The notes: generated from the letters alone by a model not told the origin. A stretch of DNA of 64,000 bases from Bin87 sp965203855 (GCA_965203855.1 CBDBDN010000005.1:310001-374000); one strand, 5' to 3'. Positions 1 to 8,834 are shown, numbered from the stretch's first letter. Program-made: numbers and translations.

Positions 1-1
1 G

Positions 2-472
2 CTGCGCGCCCTTTGGACTAACGAAGTGGTGGATTTCGCCGGACGCTGGCACACGGTGCGCGCTTCCGGCATCAACCCTTTGCCGGTGCAGCGTCCCATC
101 CCGGTGTGGTTCGGCGCTGGAGGCACGGCCGGCCCGGCGCCGCGCGATGTCGTGCTGCGGCGCATCGCCCGGATGGGCGACGGCTGGTTTCCCAGCTTTG
201 GCCCGGATGATACCGCCCGCGTCGTGCTGGACAAGATGCAGACCTACATCGCAGAAGCCGGCCGCCAGCCCTCTGCTGTAGGCTTGGCCGGCCGACTGCG
301 GATGCCCGGCAAATCGCCGGACGAATGGCAGGCCGAGGCCGAAAGTTGGCGTCATCTGGGCGCAACGCATCTGATGGCCGAAGCGCGGCGCGGCCCGCTG
401 TCATCCGTTACCGAACATATCGCGGCGATGGAGCAGTTCAGGGAAGTGATTCCTCCCGGCTGGGGCCGGTAG
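2..472 (+). CDS. LLM-class F420-type oxidoreductase, C-terminal part
   Basis: The frame is open from the left edge, so the N-terminus lies outside the window and about 156 residues are visible. The segment RPIPVWFGAGG followed by a helix with RRIARMGDGWFPSF is the typical late beta-strand and phosphate-binding part of luciferase-like monooxygenases. In this family reduced F420 or FMN is bound in a TIM barrel. The visible end (HLGATHLMAEAR then a closing helix) fits the family C-terminus. The substrate cannot be told. A GTG at position 26 is internal, because in-frame codons continue upstream of it. The gene ends before a pair of hairpins. Confidence 0.8.
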   Translation: MRALWTNEVVDFAGRWHTVRASGINPLPVQRPIPVWFGAGGTAGPAPRDVVLRRIARMGDGWFPSFGPDDTARVVLDKMQTYIAEAGRQPSAVGLAGRLRMPGKSPDEWQAEAESWRHLGATHLMAEARRGPLSSVTEHIAAMEQFREVIPPGWGR

Positions 473-488
473 GCGGTGCGCCGCGGCA

Positions 489-546
489 GCCGTTATTCCG
501 GCTTACGCTGAAATAACGGCGAATACGGCTACACCTCTAGCCGTAT
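489..546. terminator. Two adjacent inverted repeats, possible terminator
   Basis: GCCGTTATT at 489-497 pairs perfectly with AATAACGGC at 512-520. ATACGGCT at 523-530 pairs with AGCCGTAT at 539-546. They sit just after the oxidoreductase stop codon and before the next gene. Neither is followed by a clear T-run, so intrinsic termination is only likely. An extended -10-like TGCTACACT near 579-587 could start the next transcript. Confidence 0.4.
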
Positions 547-626
547 GCCATATGATTGATACATAGCTACCCGTCCTGTGCTACACTGCCCTATGCCCTA
601 CCGTGCCATCCTGCAGAGGTTTCGCT

Positions 627-1397
627 ATGGCTATGCCGTCCCTTACTGCGTCAACCGTACCCGCTGCCATTCCCGATAGCGCTCAATCCGCAGCGCCCGT
701 TTTCTATCCCATTGAGGACGACGAACCGTTGGCCGAATCGGAACACCAGCTTATCCCACTGGTCTATGCCTACCAGGCTCTCACTGCCTGGTTCGCTGAC
801 GACCCCGCTACCTGGGTCGGTTCCGATATGTTCCTCTACTACGAGGAAGGGCATCCCAGCCGGGTCGTCGCCCCCGACCTCTTTATCGTCAGCGGTACGC
901 AGAAAACGGAACGGCGCAACACTTTCCAGACCTGGGTTGAGGGCCGCGTCCCCGACTTTATCTTGGAACTAACTTCGTCATCCACCTACGCCAACGACCG
1001 GGATGACAAGTTTGAGCTGTACCAGCGGCTCGGCGTCCGCGAATACTGGCTCTACGACCCCACGCCGGAGCAGTTCCTGCATCCTTTCCTGCAAGGCAAC
1101 CGCTTGGTGGACGGGCAGTATCAGACCATCCCGGTTGCGGAGCTGCCGCTACCCGGCCGCCTGCGCGGATACAGCGAATTCCTGGGCCTGGAACTCCACT
1201 GCTCCCCCGACTGGTTCCGGCTGCTCAACCCGGCAGCCAACGCTTACCTTCGCAATTTGATCGAGTCCGAGCAGGAACTGGCCGATGAACGCGCCGCCCG
1301 CGCTGCCGCGAGTCAGGCATTGGCCGCCGAGCGCATGGCCCGCCAGGAAATGGAACGCTTGCTCCGCGAGCACGGCATCGCCCCGCCGCCACACTAA
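627..1397 (+). CDS. Uma2 family (DUF820) nuclease-like protein with coiled-coil tail
   Basis: Uma2 proteins have a PD-(D/E)XK nuclease-like fold; their cellular role is unsettled. The pattern here is APDLFIVSG (the Asp strand), FILELTSSST (Glu strand, usually EVLSPST) and DDKFELYQRLGVREYWLYDP (Lys helix and closing strand). After residue ~205 an Ala/Glu/Arg-rich segment reads as a coiled coil. An open frame begins at 603 with GTG, but the ATG at 627 has AGAGG about 8 bases upstream and is the better start, giving 256 residues. It is one of four Uma2 genes in the window and is not obviously in an operon. Confidence 0.8.
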   Translation: MAMPSLTASTVPAAIPDSAQSAAPVFYPIEDDEPLAESEHQLIPLVYAYQALTAWFADDPATWVGSDMFLYYEEGHPSRVVAPDLFIVSGTQKTERRNTFQTWVEGRVPDFILELTSSSTYANDRDDKFELYQRLGVREYWLYDPTPEQFLHPFLQGNRLVDGQYQTIPVAELPLPGRLRGYSEFLGLELHCSPDWFRLLNPAANAYLRNLIESEQELADERAARAAASQALAAERMARQEMERLLREHGIAPPPH

Positions 1398-1437
1398 CGC
1401 CCGCATCCGTCCCCGTCCGGCTAGCCAGCCCCGCCCG

Positions 1438-2307
1438 TCAGCGCGACCCGGTAGTGTATGGCGTATCCCCCAGCGGATGTTCCGCCCACTTGCCGGACTC
1501 TACCGCCGTCAGAAAATCGGCCACCAGCCGGTTGAACAAAGCCGGCTCCTCCAGGTTGATGGCATGGCCGCATTGCGGCAGTACGGCCAAGCCGCTGTGC
1601 GGTATGGCGCGTTTCATCATAATCGCCGGCTCCACGCACGGATCATCCTCATCGCCAATCAAAATGAGCGTCGGCACTTGGAGCGCATTCAGCTGCGGGA
1701 TGAGTTGGTCAATCGTAGGACGGCGCAGCTGTACGCCGCGGAAAGTGTATGCCGACCCGCGCGCGTTGTGTCCCAGCAGCAGACGCATAAACTCCTCGTA
1801 GCCCTTCGGATCTTTGCGGCGCAGCTGCACGCGCGTCGGGCCGCTGCCGTAATCTTTCATTACCGGCGGAGTGCCCTCGGCCAGCAGCCGGTCCGCCATC
1901 GCCGCCCCGCCGCTGCGGAACGCTTCGTTATGCGTCGTGCCGGAGCCGGCCGACGCTACGATGATGGCGCGGCAGCGTTCCGGGTAGCGCAGCGCAAAGT
2001 TCAGCGCCACATTCCCGCCCATCGACAGCCCGCCAATGTAAGCCTGCTCCAGCCCCAGATGATCCATCAGCCGCCGCAGATCCTCAATGGTAATATCCTG
2101 GGAATACGCTTCCGGGTCGGTAGGGACATCCGAAGGCGGGTAGCCCCGGTCGTTGTAGGCAATCACCCGGTAGCGGCGGCTGAAATAGCGCGCCTGCTGT
2201 TCCCAGCTTTCGTAAGAGCCGGCGAACTCGTGGCTCCAAATCAGCGGAAAACCCTCTCCCGTAGATTGGTAAAATATGCGGACGCCGTCCGAGTCAAAAG
2301 TAGGCAT
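1438..2307 (-). CDS. Alpha/beta hydrolase
   Basis: A 289-residue single-domain alpha/beta-fold hydrolase. The nucleophile elbow is GLSMGG with Ser95. The oxyanion region SHEFAGSYESW lies near residue 25. The acid is probably in the GDEDDP segment near residue 228, and the catalytic His is in LPQCGHAINLEEP near 255. This layout matches small esterases, haloperoxidase-like hydrolases and meta-cleavage hydrolases; the substrate cannot be told from sequence. The ATG start is preceded by AGGAG about 8 bases away. It converges with the Uma2 gene on the left. Confidence 0.85.
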   Translation of the reverse strand: MPTFDSDGVRIFYQSTGEGFPLIWSHEFAGSYESWEQQARYFSRRYRVIAYNDRGYPPSDVPTDPEAYSQDITIEDLRRLMDHLGLEQAYIGGLSMGGNVALNFALRYPERCRAIIVASAGSGTTHNEAFRSGGAAMADRLLAEGTPPVMKDYGSGPTRVQLRRKDPKGYEEFMRLLLGHNARGSAYTFRGVQLRRPTIDQLIPQLNALQVPTLILIGDEDDPCVEPAIMMKRAIPHSGLAVLPQCGHAINLEEPALFNRLVADFLTAVESGKWAEHPLGDTPYTTGSR

Positions 2308-2404
2308 TGCTGCGCTCCTGTCGTTGTCGTAGCCGTATTGGCAGTAGATTCGTCAATCAATCAAATCGGTCAAACCGCCGCGCCGCAAACCCGCCCCTGG
2401 CCGA

Positions 2405-2959
2405 TTAGCGCCGCCGCCGGAACAGCCGCCACACCGGAATGCTGAACCCCGGCAGCAAATCGCCGCCGTCCAGCGCATCATCATCATACAGCGTAACCGG
2501 CGGCCGGCCCGGCCGATACCGCGTTACGCTAACCGGTTCAGCCGGCTGCGCTACCCAAACTTCGCGGCTGCCGTAGCTGAGCCACATCCGCGCTTTGTCC
2601 GACAAATTCTGCCCGGGCGACAATACTTCAACAACTAGGTCGGGGGCCAAGTTCGGGTAACCCTGCGTTCCCGGTGGGATGCGTCCCGGCGCAATCCATG
2701 CCACATCCGGCGCGCGCACCGTGTCCGGGTCAAACTCCAGCCGATACCCCGGCTCGCCCGTCTTGACTTGTCCATAGCCGGTGTCAACTTCGTATTGCGT
2801 CAGCGCGTAAGTAATCCACTTTACGGCGTCGGCGTGCGGGTTTCCGGTTGGCATTTTTTCGACCAGTTCTCCTCTAATCAGTTCGTACCGCTTGCCGCAG
2901 CCGCGCGGCATCGCCAGCAGCTCCTCAGCGGTAATCAGCGTAGTTGCGGTGGTAGTCAT
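2405..2959 (-). CDS. Uma2 family (DUF820) endonuclease-like protein
   Basis: A canonical compact Uma2 protein of 184 residues. The N-terminal TLITAEELLAMP leads into YELIRGELVEKMP. The active-site signature is APDVAWI, then LVVEVLSPGQ, then SDKARMWLSYGSREVWVAQP, that is the D, ExL and K positions of a PD-(D/E)XK fold. The open frame extends 50 codons upstream to 3109, but that part is low-complexity and unlike the family. The ATG at 2959, just before TTTATTLITAEE, is the family start. It diverges from the coiled-coil-tailed Uma2 at 627, so the two are not recent copies. Confidence 0.85.
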   Translation of the reverse strand: MTTTATTLITAEELLAMPRGCGKRYELIRGELVEKMPTGNPHADAVKWITYALTQYEVDTGYGQVKTGEPGYRLEFDPDTVRAPDVAWIAPGRIPPGTQGYPNLAPDLVVEVLSPGQNLSDKARMWLSYGSREVWVAQPAEPVSVTRYRPGRPPVTLYDDDALDGGDLLPGFSIPVWRLFRRRR

Positions 2960-3146
2960 AACGGCGCCTGCCCATCGGAATAGTTGCGGTTGCCAGTAGT
3001 ATGGCATTGTAGCACGACAAAGCGGCCCCTTTCCGCCGTGGCAAGAGGCCGCTCCGCTCTGGTTATGTTCCGCTCTGCTCTGCTCTGCGTCTTGGCGACT
3101 CTGCGTCATTTATACGACAGCGACAGCAACGCCGCCGGCCCGTCGC

Positions 3147-4136
3147 CTAGTCGTTGGGCGTCAACGCCAGCGAGCGGATTTCGCCAAACTCTTTGGGCAG
3201 CTTGTCCCAGCGGTCGCCGCCGTCCGTGCTGACATAGACATAGCCGTAGATGCTGGCGGCCACCATCACATCGGACACGTGCCGGCTGGCGGCGAACCAA
3301 TAAACCACCGAATTGGGCGTCTGCGACAGCGGCGGCGCGTCCCACGATGCCCCGCCGTCCTGCGTGCGGCGGATGGCTCCGGTTACGCCGGGAATCGTAT
3401 CCCCGTTGCCCACAAACATCACATCGGAATTGCCCGGCTTGATGACCATGCCGCGGCAGTAAGAGCGGGTATCCGCATCGTGGAAACGCGGAAACTCGTG
3501 CAGCTCCCAGCTTTCCCCCTCATCGCTGCTGGTGGAGATGCCGAAAGGCGTCGTGCAGTAGATGGCGGCGTTGGGGCCGGGTTTGAGCGCCATCCCGTGA
3601 ATGTCGCCATGGAACGGATCCGGGCCGAGGTCGGGCAGCCGCGTCCAGTGGTCGCCGCCGTCCAGGCTGCGATACACGCCGTCCACCTCAATGCCGGCCC
3701 ACACGGTGCGGTTGTCGCGCGGGTCAACGATGATATTGGTAGTGCGGGGGATGCCGATGGGGCAGGGCATCCGCACGCCCAGGTCCAGCGCCGCCCAGCT
3801 TTGCCCACCATCGCGGGAACGGAAAGCGTTGGGCCGCGTGCCGACGAACACCGTATCCGAGTCGTCCGGGTCAATGCCCACCGACCAAATCTGCACGTCG
3901 TCCATCGGCGATTCCAGATATTCCCAGCTAACGCCGTTGTCGTTGGAACGGAACAGGCCGTTGTCGGAGCCGGCATAGATGCGATGCCGATGGTTAGGAT
4001 CCACGGCCAGGGCGCGAATATTGCACTCGCTGGGCAGGGGGTTGCGGATGCGTTGCCAGCTCTCGCCGCCATCGGGACTGACCGACAGGCCGCCGCCCAC
4101 CGTGCCAACGCTGATGGTGTAGTTCCCTCCGGCCAT
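3147..4136 (-). CDS. BNR/Asp-box beta-propeller protein
   Basis: 329 residues with seven Asp-box (BNR) motifs spaced about 45-50 residues apart: SPDGGESW, SNDNGVSW, SRDGGQSW, SLDGGDHW, SSDEGESW, TQDGGASW and STDGGDRW. That number fits one seven-bladed propeller like those of sortilin/VPS10-type and photosynthesis-assembly (YCF48-like) proteins. No signal peptide or membrane segment is seen, so it should be cytoplasmic unless the start is misplaced. GAGGAGG lies about 8 bases before the ATG. Sialidase activity is unlikely because the catalytic Arg triad and Tyr/Glu pattern are not evident. Function unknown. Confidence 0.8.
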   Translation of the reverse strand: MAGGNYTISVGTVGGGLSVSPDGGESWQRIRNPLPSECNIRALAVDPNHRHRIYAGSDNGLFRSNDNGVSWEYLESPMDDVQIWSVGIDPDDSDTVFVGTRPNAFRSRDGGQSWAALDLGVRMPCPIGIPRTTNIIVDPRDNRTVWAGIEVDGVYRSLDGGDHWTRLPDLGPDPFHGDIHGMALKPGPNAAIYCTTPFGISTSSDEGESWELHEFPRFHDADTRSYCRGMVIKPGNSDVMFVGNGDTIPGVTGAIRRTQDGGASWDAPPLSQTPNSVVYWFAASRHVSDVMVAASIYGYVYVSTDGGDRWDKLPKEFGEIRSLALTPND

Positions 4137-4273
4137 AATGAAACCTCCTCAGTCAACTAACTGCAACTACGCGCCCGCGCCGCCGCCGGACAAAATGCCC
4201 GCCAACGCCGGATACGCAGCCGGCGGCATCATAACATAACGGGAGTAGCGGCGAGTAAATTAGTGTAGCGCGG

Positions 4274-5779
4274 TTAGCCGCCCCCGGCCATTTGGTGCGC
4301 TGCGCCGGCATCGCCATCCCCCGCCAGCGCATACTGCCCATCCCCGTCATCCCGTATCAGCCGCAGCCGATCCAGCGGGGCGGCGACTTGCAGCGGCAGC
4401 GCCAACTCCGGCAGCCGTTGCGCCTTGCGGGACAGGATTTCGTCAATCGTAACCGCTTGTAGTTTGGGGTAGGCATTGCCCAGAATGTCCACATCGCCGG
4501 CGCTTTCCAGCTCGCGCCGCATACCGTCCGTAATCGGATGCGCCGTTACCAGCGCCCCGGCGATGATGCCTTTTTCGCTTTCCCGTTCAATAGTGCCTCG
4601 CAAATCCCGCACCATTGACGGATTCAAGCGTGTTCCCCCTTTCACCGAAACCACTACAAACCGCCATTGATTCCGGCCAACGGCAATAGGTATCAGCCCG
4701 TCAATTCCGGTATCGCCGCCGCCGCGCCGCTCGCTGTACGGACGGCAGCCGTCTATCATGCCGAGCGCCGCCCGCTCAAACTCCATCGGATTGTCGGCTG
4801 CCAGCAGACGCCAATCCTGCGCCGAGGCCGGCATCCCGGTTAACGTGAAATCGCTGCCGAGCCGAGACGCCTCAAAACGCGCCCGCAATACCGGCAAGGC
4901 CAAGGCCGTAATGTCAATGCCAATCCAGTTGCGTCCCAGCTCCGCAGCGGCATGGCACGCTGTGCCGCATCCGCAAAACGGATCCAGCACCGTATCGCCG
5001 GGATTGCTGGACGCCCGGATAATGCGCCGCAGCAAATCCAGCGGCTTCTGCGTCGGGTAGCCCAGCTTCTCCCGCGAGAAACTCTTAATCATTATGGAGT
5101 CCAGAACATCGCCCTGATGGCAGTTCCAGGTATCCTCGATCGGTATGCCGTCCCCCGTCGGCAAACTGCCGTCCCGCCGGGTGTACCCGTCAGGGTACGG
5201 AATATATTCTTTGTTGAAAGTGAACTTGCTGCCCAGCGCATAGTAAAGTATCGTGTCGTGATTGCGGATCCAGCCTTTCTTGCGAGTCTTAAACCCGGAA
5301 ACCCAGCCGATGCGCCAGATGATTTCACTACGCAGCTGCCCGCCAACCGGATGAAACACGGCGTCCATCATAACTTTGAGGTAATGGCTGGCCGTCGGGT
5401 CGCAGTGCAGGTAGATGCTGCCATTGGATTTGAGTACCCGGCGCATTTCCAGCAGGCGTATCGTCATTCGGGACAGGTACGCCAGCATCCCGCACTCGCC
5501 CAGAATCGTCCGCATCGCCTGCAACTTGGCGCCGACGTCCGGCGTTTCCTGGCAAACCAGGTCGAACTCGCGGCGGGCTTCCGCGCCCCAGTGCCAGGTA
5601 TCCGCAAAAGCCTGCACCTGTGACTCCGCCGGGCTGACGCCATCGGGTCCGCTGAACAGCATATTGTAAGTGGCGTCAGACTTGAACGGCGGATCCAGAT
5701 AAATCAGATCCACCGAGTTATCGGCGATGTGATGCCTCATCACCGCCAGGTTGTCGCCATAGTAAAAATTGCCGGACAT
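4274..5779 (-). CDS. DNA methyltransferase (beta-type order) fused to Mrr-like nuclease domain
   Basis: Residues 1-300 form an amino-methyltransferase with catalytic DPPF (29-32) before the SAM-binding DPFCGCGT (266-273), the order of beta-class N6-adenine/N4-cytosine enzymes; a recognition region lies between. A second region has GGGDTGIDG (353-361) and VVVSVKGG (375-382), resembling the D...QxK core of Mrr-type nucleases with Ser in place of Gln/Glu. One chain may thus carry modification and cleavage. An in-frame ATG exists at 5866, but residues from there look like the start of HicA. The ATG at 5779 has GGAGAT nearby and begins the methyltransferase fold, so I place the start there. Confidence 0.8.
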   Translation of the reverse strand: MSGNFYYGDNLAVMRHHIADNSVDLIYLDPPFKSDATYNMLFSGPDGVSPAESQVQAFADTWHWGAEARREFDLVCQETPDVGAKLQAMRTILGECGMLAYLSRMTIRLLEMRRVLKSNGSIYLHCDPTASHYLKVMMDAVFHPVGGQLRSEIIWRIGWVSGFKTRKKGWIRNHDTILYYALGSKFTFNKEYIPYPDGYTRRDGSLPTGDGIPIEDTWNCHQGDVLDSIMIKSFSREKLGYPTQKPLDLLRRIIRASSNPGDTVLDPFCGCGTACHAAAELGRNWIGIDITALALPVLRARFEASRLGSDFTLTGMPASAQDWRLLAADNPMEFERAALGMIDGCRPYSERRGGGDTGIDGLIPIAVGRNQWRFVVVSVKGGTRLNPSMVRDLRGTIERESEKGIIAGALVTAHPITDGMRRELESAGDVDILGNAYPKLQAVTIDEILSRKAQRLPELALPLQVAAPLDRLRLIRDDGDGQYALAGDGDAGAAHQMAGGG

Positions 5780-5806
5780 ATTTACAATCTCCAAGCCAGT
5801 CAAATG

Positions 5807-5866
5807 CTGCGCCTCGACCAGCGCACGGACGCATTCCCGCCCCGAAATACGGGGCAAGCCCGTCAT
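5807..5866 (-). pseudogene. Truncated hicA remnant (first ~20 codons)
   Basis: The first codons of the frame upstream of the methyltransferase read MTGLPRISGRECVRALVEA, matching the usual N-terminus of HicA/YcfA mRNA interferases (LPRISG then a helix ending before GF). The dsRBD-like remainder with the catalytic GSH motif is missing, because the frame runs directly into the methyltransferase. The ATG overlaps the upstream hicB stop as ATGA, the usual coupling in hicBA operons. This supports a real former hicA rather than a methyltransferase extension. Identification is from motif memory only. Confidence 0.6.
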
Positions 5867-6070
5867 ACGGCTACCACCATGGCCTCAAAGCGTTCTTGCG
5901 GAGCCCGGATGCCGTCATGGGTAAAGGCTGCCAGGTACAGCTCAATCGCTTCCCTGATGTTGGCAACTGCCGCCGCTTTGGTTTCGCCCTGGCTGACGCA
6001 CCCGGCCCAGACTCGGGCATTCCGCAACCCAATAACCGTCGTCGCCCGGGTAGATAATCACTTGCCGCAT
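5863..6070 (-). pseudogene. HicB-like antitoxin with +1 frameshift
   Basis: Starting at the ATG at 6070 the frame reads MRQVIIYPGDDGYWVAECPS. It then loses register in a CTGGGCCGGG stretch, and the next frame continues GCVSQGETKAAAVANIREA and ends FEAMVVAV. Removing one G restores a 68-residue HicB with the family's partial RNase-H-like fold. The length of 208 bases is one over a multiple of three, as expected for a single insertion. Its stop overlaps the truncated hicA start. Either the antitoxin is dead or a base was miscalled in the assembly. Confidence 0.7.
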
Positions 6071-6103
6071 AGTTTCACCTGACGGCTTGCTTGGCAATTT
6101 CGT

Positions 6104-6649
6104 CTATGACTCGGACGCTATCTTGCCTGGCAATGCCGACCGTTTGCCGGCATCGTCTGCGTCCAATGCATTAGAATCGTGATTGGCCAGCAGCTCACGG
6201 ACGGCGGGAACGATTTCGTTAGGAACTTGTACCGAGACTTTGCCTTTCAGTTTTATTCGCAATTCAGTTTCGTCTGCCGCGGGCAGCTGCGTCTCTGCCG
6301 CGGCCATTTCAGCGATAAGACGCTGCGCCCGTTCCAGATTCCAGCCGGGCGGAAAGTTGCCCTCCGGCGGCGTTGATTGCTTTGCCGGCGTCGGAGATCG
6401 TTCTGTAGCGTCGGACGGCCGCCGTTCCGGCTCAGCTTGGGCGATAATCCGCCCAACGGTGTCCGTCAGCGCGGCGGGTATTATCAGATGCGTACAGCCG
6501 TCCTGCACATAGTCGGCTTCGTAGTGTGCGATCCATTCCGCTTCGGTCAGCGAGTCGTAAAACTCGGCGATTTGGCGAATTTCCGCTTCGCTCAGCCGGT
6601 CCTCGCTCAGCCCGGATGGATAGTTGCCTGGTTTTTGTGCCATATTCAT
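6104..6649 (-). CDS. Hypothetical protein, putative partner of BrnT-like toxin
   Basis: 181 residues, no named family recognised. The N-terminus is acidic and helical (LSEAEIRQIAEFYDSLTEA). The middle is Pro/Thr-rich and probably flexible. A helix (WNLERAQRLIAEMAAAE) is followed by a C-terminal LKGKVSVQVPNEIVPAVREL that could be a small strand-helix DNA- or protein-binding unit. The start overlaps the stop of the BrnT-like gene as ATGA, so the two are translationally coupled. That coupling is the main reason to propose it as the antitoxin; the sequence does not resemble BrnA. Confidence 0.55.
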   Translation of the reverse strand: MNMAQKPGNYPSGLSEDRLSEAEIRQIAEFYDSLTEAEWIAHYEADYVQDGCTHLIIPAALTDTVGRIIAQAEPERRPSDATERSPTPAKQSTPPEGNFPPGWNLERAQRLIAEMAAAETQLPAADETELRIKLKGKVSVQVPNEIVPAVRELLANHDSNALDADDAGKRSALPGKIASES

Positions 6650-6933
6650 CCTGCACCTCTCCGGCGTTGGCGGCGGCGATACGCAGCCAGCGCGCCGCCG
6701 CGCAATTCATAAGCGGTAATCACGGTGATTCCTCCAGTTGCGCGGTCCCTTCTATAAACTACCATCAAATAGCGACCGCCCCGGGTTTGTCCAATTGCCG
6801 ACCGGGAACCGCGACGGCTCTGCCAGTCCTCATTGTAATCAGACAGGACATCCTCAACTTCATACTCGGCAACGCCATGACGATAGATATGCGGCAACCC
6901 GGTTTCCGGGTCAATGTAAAACCGCACATCCAT
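6646..6933 (-). CDS. BrnT/DUF4258-like small protein, putative toxin
   Basis: About 95 residues. DVRFYIDPETGLPHIYRHGV, then EYEVEDVLSD, then SAIGQTRGGRYLMVVYRRD and ITVITAYEL follow the order of BrnT/DUF4258 RelE-like toxins: His near the start, Glu-Val helix, G-x-T, central strands and a closing strand. The open frame starts at a TTG at 6966, but the ATG at 6933 begins the fold. The following gene overlaps by four bases. BrnT proteins cleave RNA and are held inactive by a DNA-binding partner; here that is inferred from family and gene arrangement. Confidence 0.6.
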   Translation of the reverse strand: MDVRFYIDPETGLPHIYRHGVAEYEVEDVLSDYNEDWQSRRGSRSAIGQTRGGRYLMVVYRRDRATGGITVITAYELRGGALAAYRRRQRRRGAG

Positions 6934-6998
6934 CGTCTTGTTACTGATTTGCCGGCGTAAGGACAAAGACTCCGGCGCTGCGCCATCATCTCGTTCCT

Positions 6999-8606
6999 CT
7001 ATGTGAACGGCGTGGGCATCATTCCTACCGGAACTTCAATCAATGCCGGGGCGTCCGCTGCGATCGCTTCTCTCAGCGTTGTTTCCAGCGTTTCGGGGCT
7101 TGCGGCGCGCATGGCACGGACGCCATAGGCTTCGGCGAGGCGCACGAAATCGGGGTTGTGCAGGGCGGCGCCGGTAGTGCGGTCGCTGCCGAACTGGTTC
7201 ACCTGGTCGCGCAGCACATTGCCATAAGCGTTGTCGTTGAACACTACCGCCACCGCATTGATGCCGTACTGCGCCGCCGTGGCCAGCTCCTGCGAGTTGA
7301 ACAGGAACCCGCCGTCGCCGCACAGGGCCACTACCGGACGGTCGGGCTGCGCCACTTTCGCCCCCAGCGCAGTCGGGTAGGCATAGCCCAGGTTGCCGGA
7401 ATAGCCGGAGGTAATGAAAGTGCGCGGCGCATAACTGGGCCAGAACGCGCGCGCATAGTAGCCCAGCTGCGTCATTCCCGACACCAGGATGCCGTCATCG
7501 GGGATGGCCGCGCGCATCGCCGCCAGATAGGGTTCCTGCGGCTCCGGGCGCAATGCGGTAGCGCGCCGGCGTTCCCGCAGCTCCGCCGTTGCCGCCGCAG
7601 CGGACGGACGCGGTTCGTCAATCAGATCCGCAAGCCGCTGTTCCAGCTGCTCCATTACGGCGCCGGCGTCGCCGGGGATGCCGTAAGTATTGGGCCAGTT
7701 GCGCCCCAATTCGTCCGGGTCAATGTCAATCTGGACTACCTGCTGCCCGTCCAGCCACATCGGAAAGGCCATCCGGCTGCCGATGCCCAGGATAACATCA
7801 AAGTGGGGTTCGTCTTTGGCGATGGGGTCGTTGCGGAGCCGGAGCGCGCCCAAGGCCAGCGGATGGCGGTCGTCAATAGCGCCCTTGCCCTCGTGGGTAG
7901 TGATGACGGGGGCCTGCAACTGTTCGGCCAGCCGGGTCAGGGCTGCGGAAGCTGCGGACGAGATAACGCCGCCGCCGGCCCAGATCAGCGGACGCCGCGC
8001 GCCGGCCAGGATGCGAGCCGCCTCGGCAATCTGCGCGTCGGATGCCGTTGGACGGGGATAGCCCTCCGGCTCTGACAGCGCCACTTCGCCCGGCTCGGCC
8101 ATCGTCTCCGGCGGCATTTCGATTTCTACCGGACGGGGCCGGCCGGTGGAGAGCTGCCGGAACGCTTCGTGCACCGCCGCCGGCGTTTCCGCCGGCGTCA
8201 TAATCCGGCGCAGATGCTTGACGATGGGGCGGATGCAGTCCTGCTGGTCGTTGACTTCGTGCAAGATGCCGCGGTCGGCGCCGATGAGGTCGCGCTCAAT
8301 CTGGCCGCTGACTACCAGGACGGGCGATGATGCGGAGTAGGCGGTGCTGATGGCGGCGGCGGCGTTGAGCAGGCCCGGCCCCGGCACCATCAGCGCCGTG
8401 CCGATGCCGCCGCCGGCCCGGGCGTAGCCGTCGGCCATGTACACCGTAGCCTGCTCGTGGCGGGTTGAGATAAAGCGGATGCCGGGAACGTCGTTCAGGG
8501 CGTCCAAAGCGTGGTAGAGCTGCACGCCGGGCAGCCCGAAAATCACGCGCACGCCCTCCCGGTACAGAGAGCGCATCAAAGCCTGCCCGCCGGTCATCGT
8601 AGCCAT
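6999..8606 (-). CDS. TPP-dependent acetolactate-synthase-like enzyme
   Basis: 535 residues with three domains of the POX/AHAS type. The N-terminal Pyr domain has the catalytic Glu in STRHEQATVYMADGYAR (about residue 51). The central transhydrogenase-like domain includes VWAGGGVISS-like sequence. The C-terminal PP domain has GDGGFLFNSQELAT and a following NDNAYGN, which is the GDG-N motif that binds Mg-TPP. It lacks neighbouring ilvN or ilvC, so it may be a decarboxylase or carboligase outside branched-chain synthesis. The frame opens further upstream, but the ATG at 8606 with CAGGA about 11 bases ahead fits the family start. Confidence 0.8.
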   Translation of the reverse strand: MATMTGGQALMRSLYREGVRVIFGLPGVQLYHALDALNDVPGIRFISTRHEQATVYMADGYARAGGGIGTALMVPGPGLLNAAAAISTAYSASSPVLVVSGQIERDLIGADRGILHEVNDQQDCIRPIVKHLRRIMTPAETPAAVHEAFRQLSTGRPRPVEIEMPPETMAEPGEVALSEPEGYPRPTASDAQIAEAARILAGARRPLIWAGGGVISSAASAALTRLAEQLQAPVITTHEGKGAIDDRHPLALGALRLRNDPIAKDEPHFDVILGIGSRMAFPMWLDGQQVVQIDIDPDELGRNWPNTYGIPGDAGAVMEQLEQRLADLIDEPRPSAAAATAELRERRRATALRPEPQEPYLAAMRAAIPDDGILVSGMTQLGYYARAFWPSYAPRTFITSGYSGNLGYAYPTALGAKVAQPDRPVVALCGDGGFLFNSQELATAAQYGINAVAVVFNDNAYGNVLRDQVNQFGSDRTTGAALHNPDFVRLAEAYGVRAMRAASPETLETTLREAIAADAPALIEVPVGMMPTPFT

Positions 8607-8834
8607 AAAACACCGTCCTGCAACAGATTGCTTCGCTATGGGACAAAGGTAACGGCGCATACCATAGCACACCGCCGACGGCGTGTCATTCCGGCGGGGG
8701 GTTAGGATGGGCGGGGTTTGGGCTGATGGCGGGAAGGACGGGGGTGATGGCATGGATAGAGGGGATGGATGGGGATTTTGGATAGGGGCGGGTTATTGGT
8801 TCGGCTGCGGGGGGGCCAAGGTGGGGTGAACGAT

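Noticed and set aside
3106..3345. 79-codon minus frame next to the BNR gene
   Set aside because: It overlaps the seventh propeller blade in another frame and has no motif.
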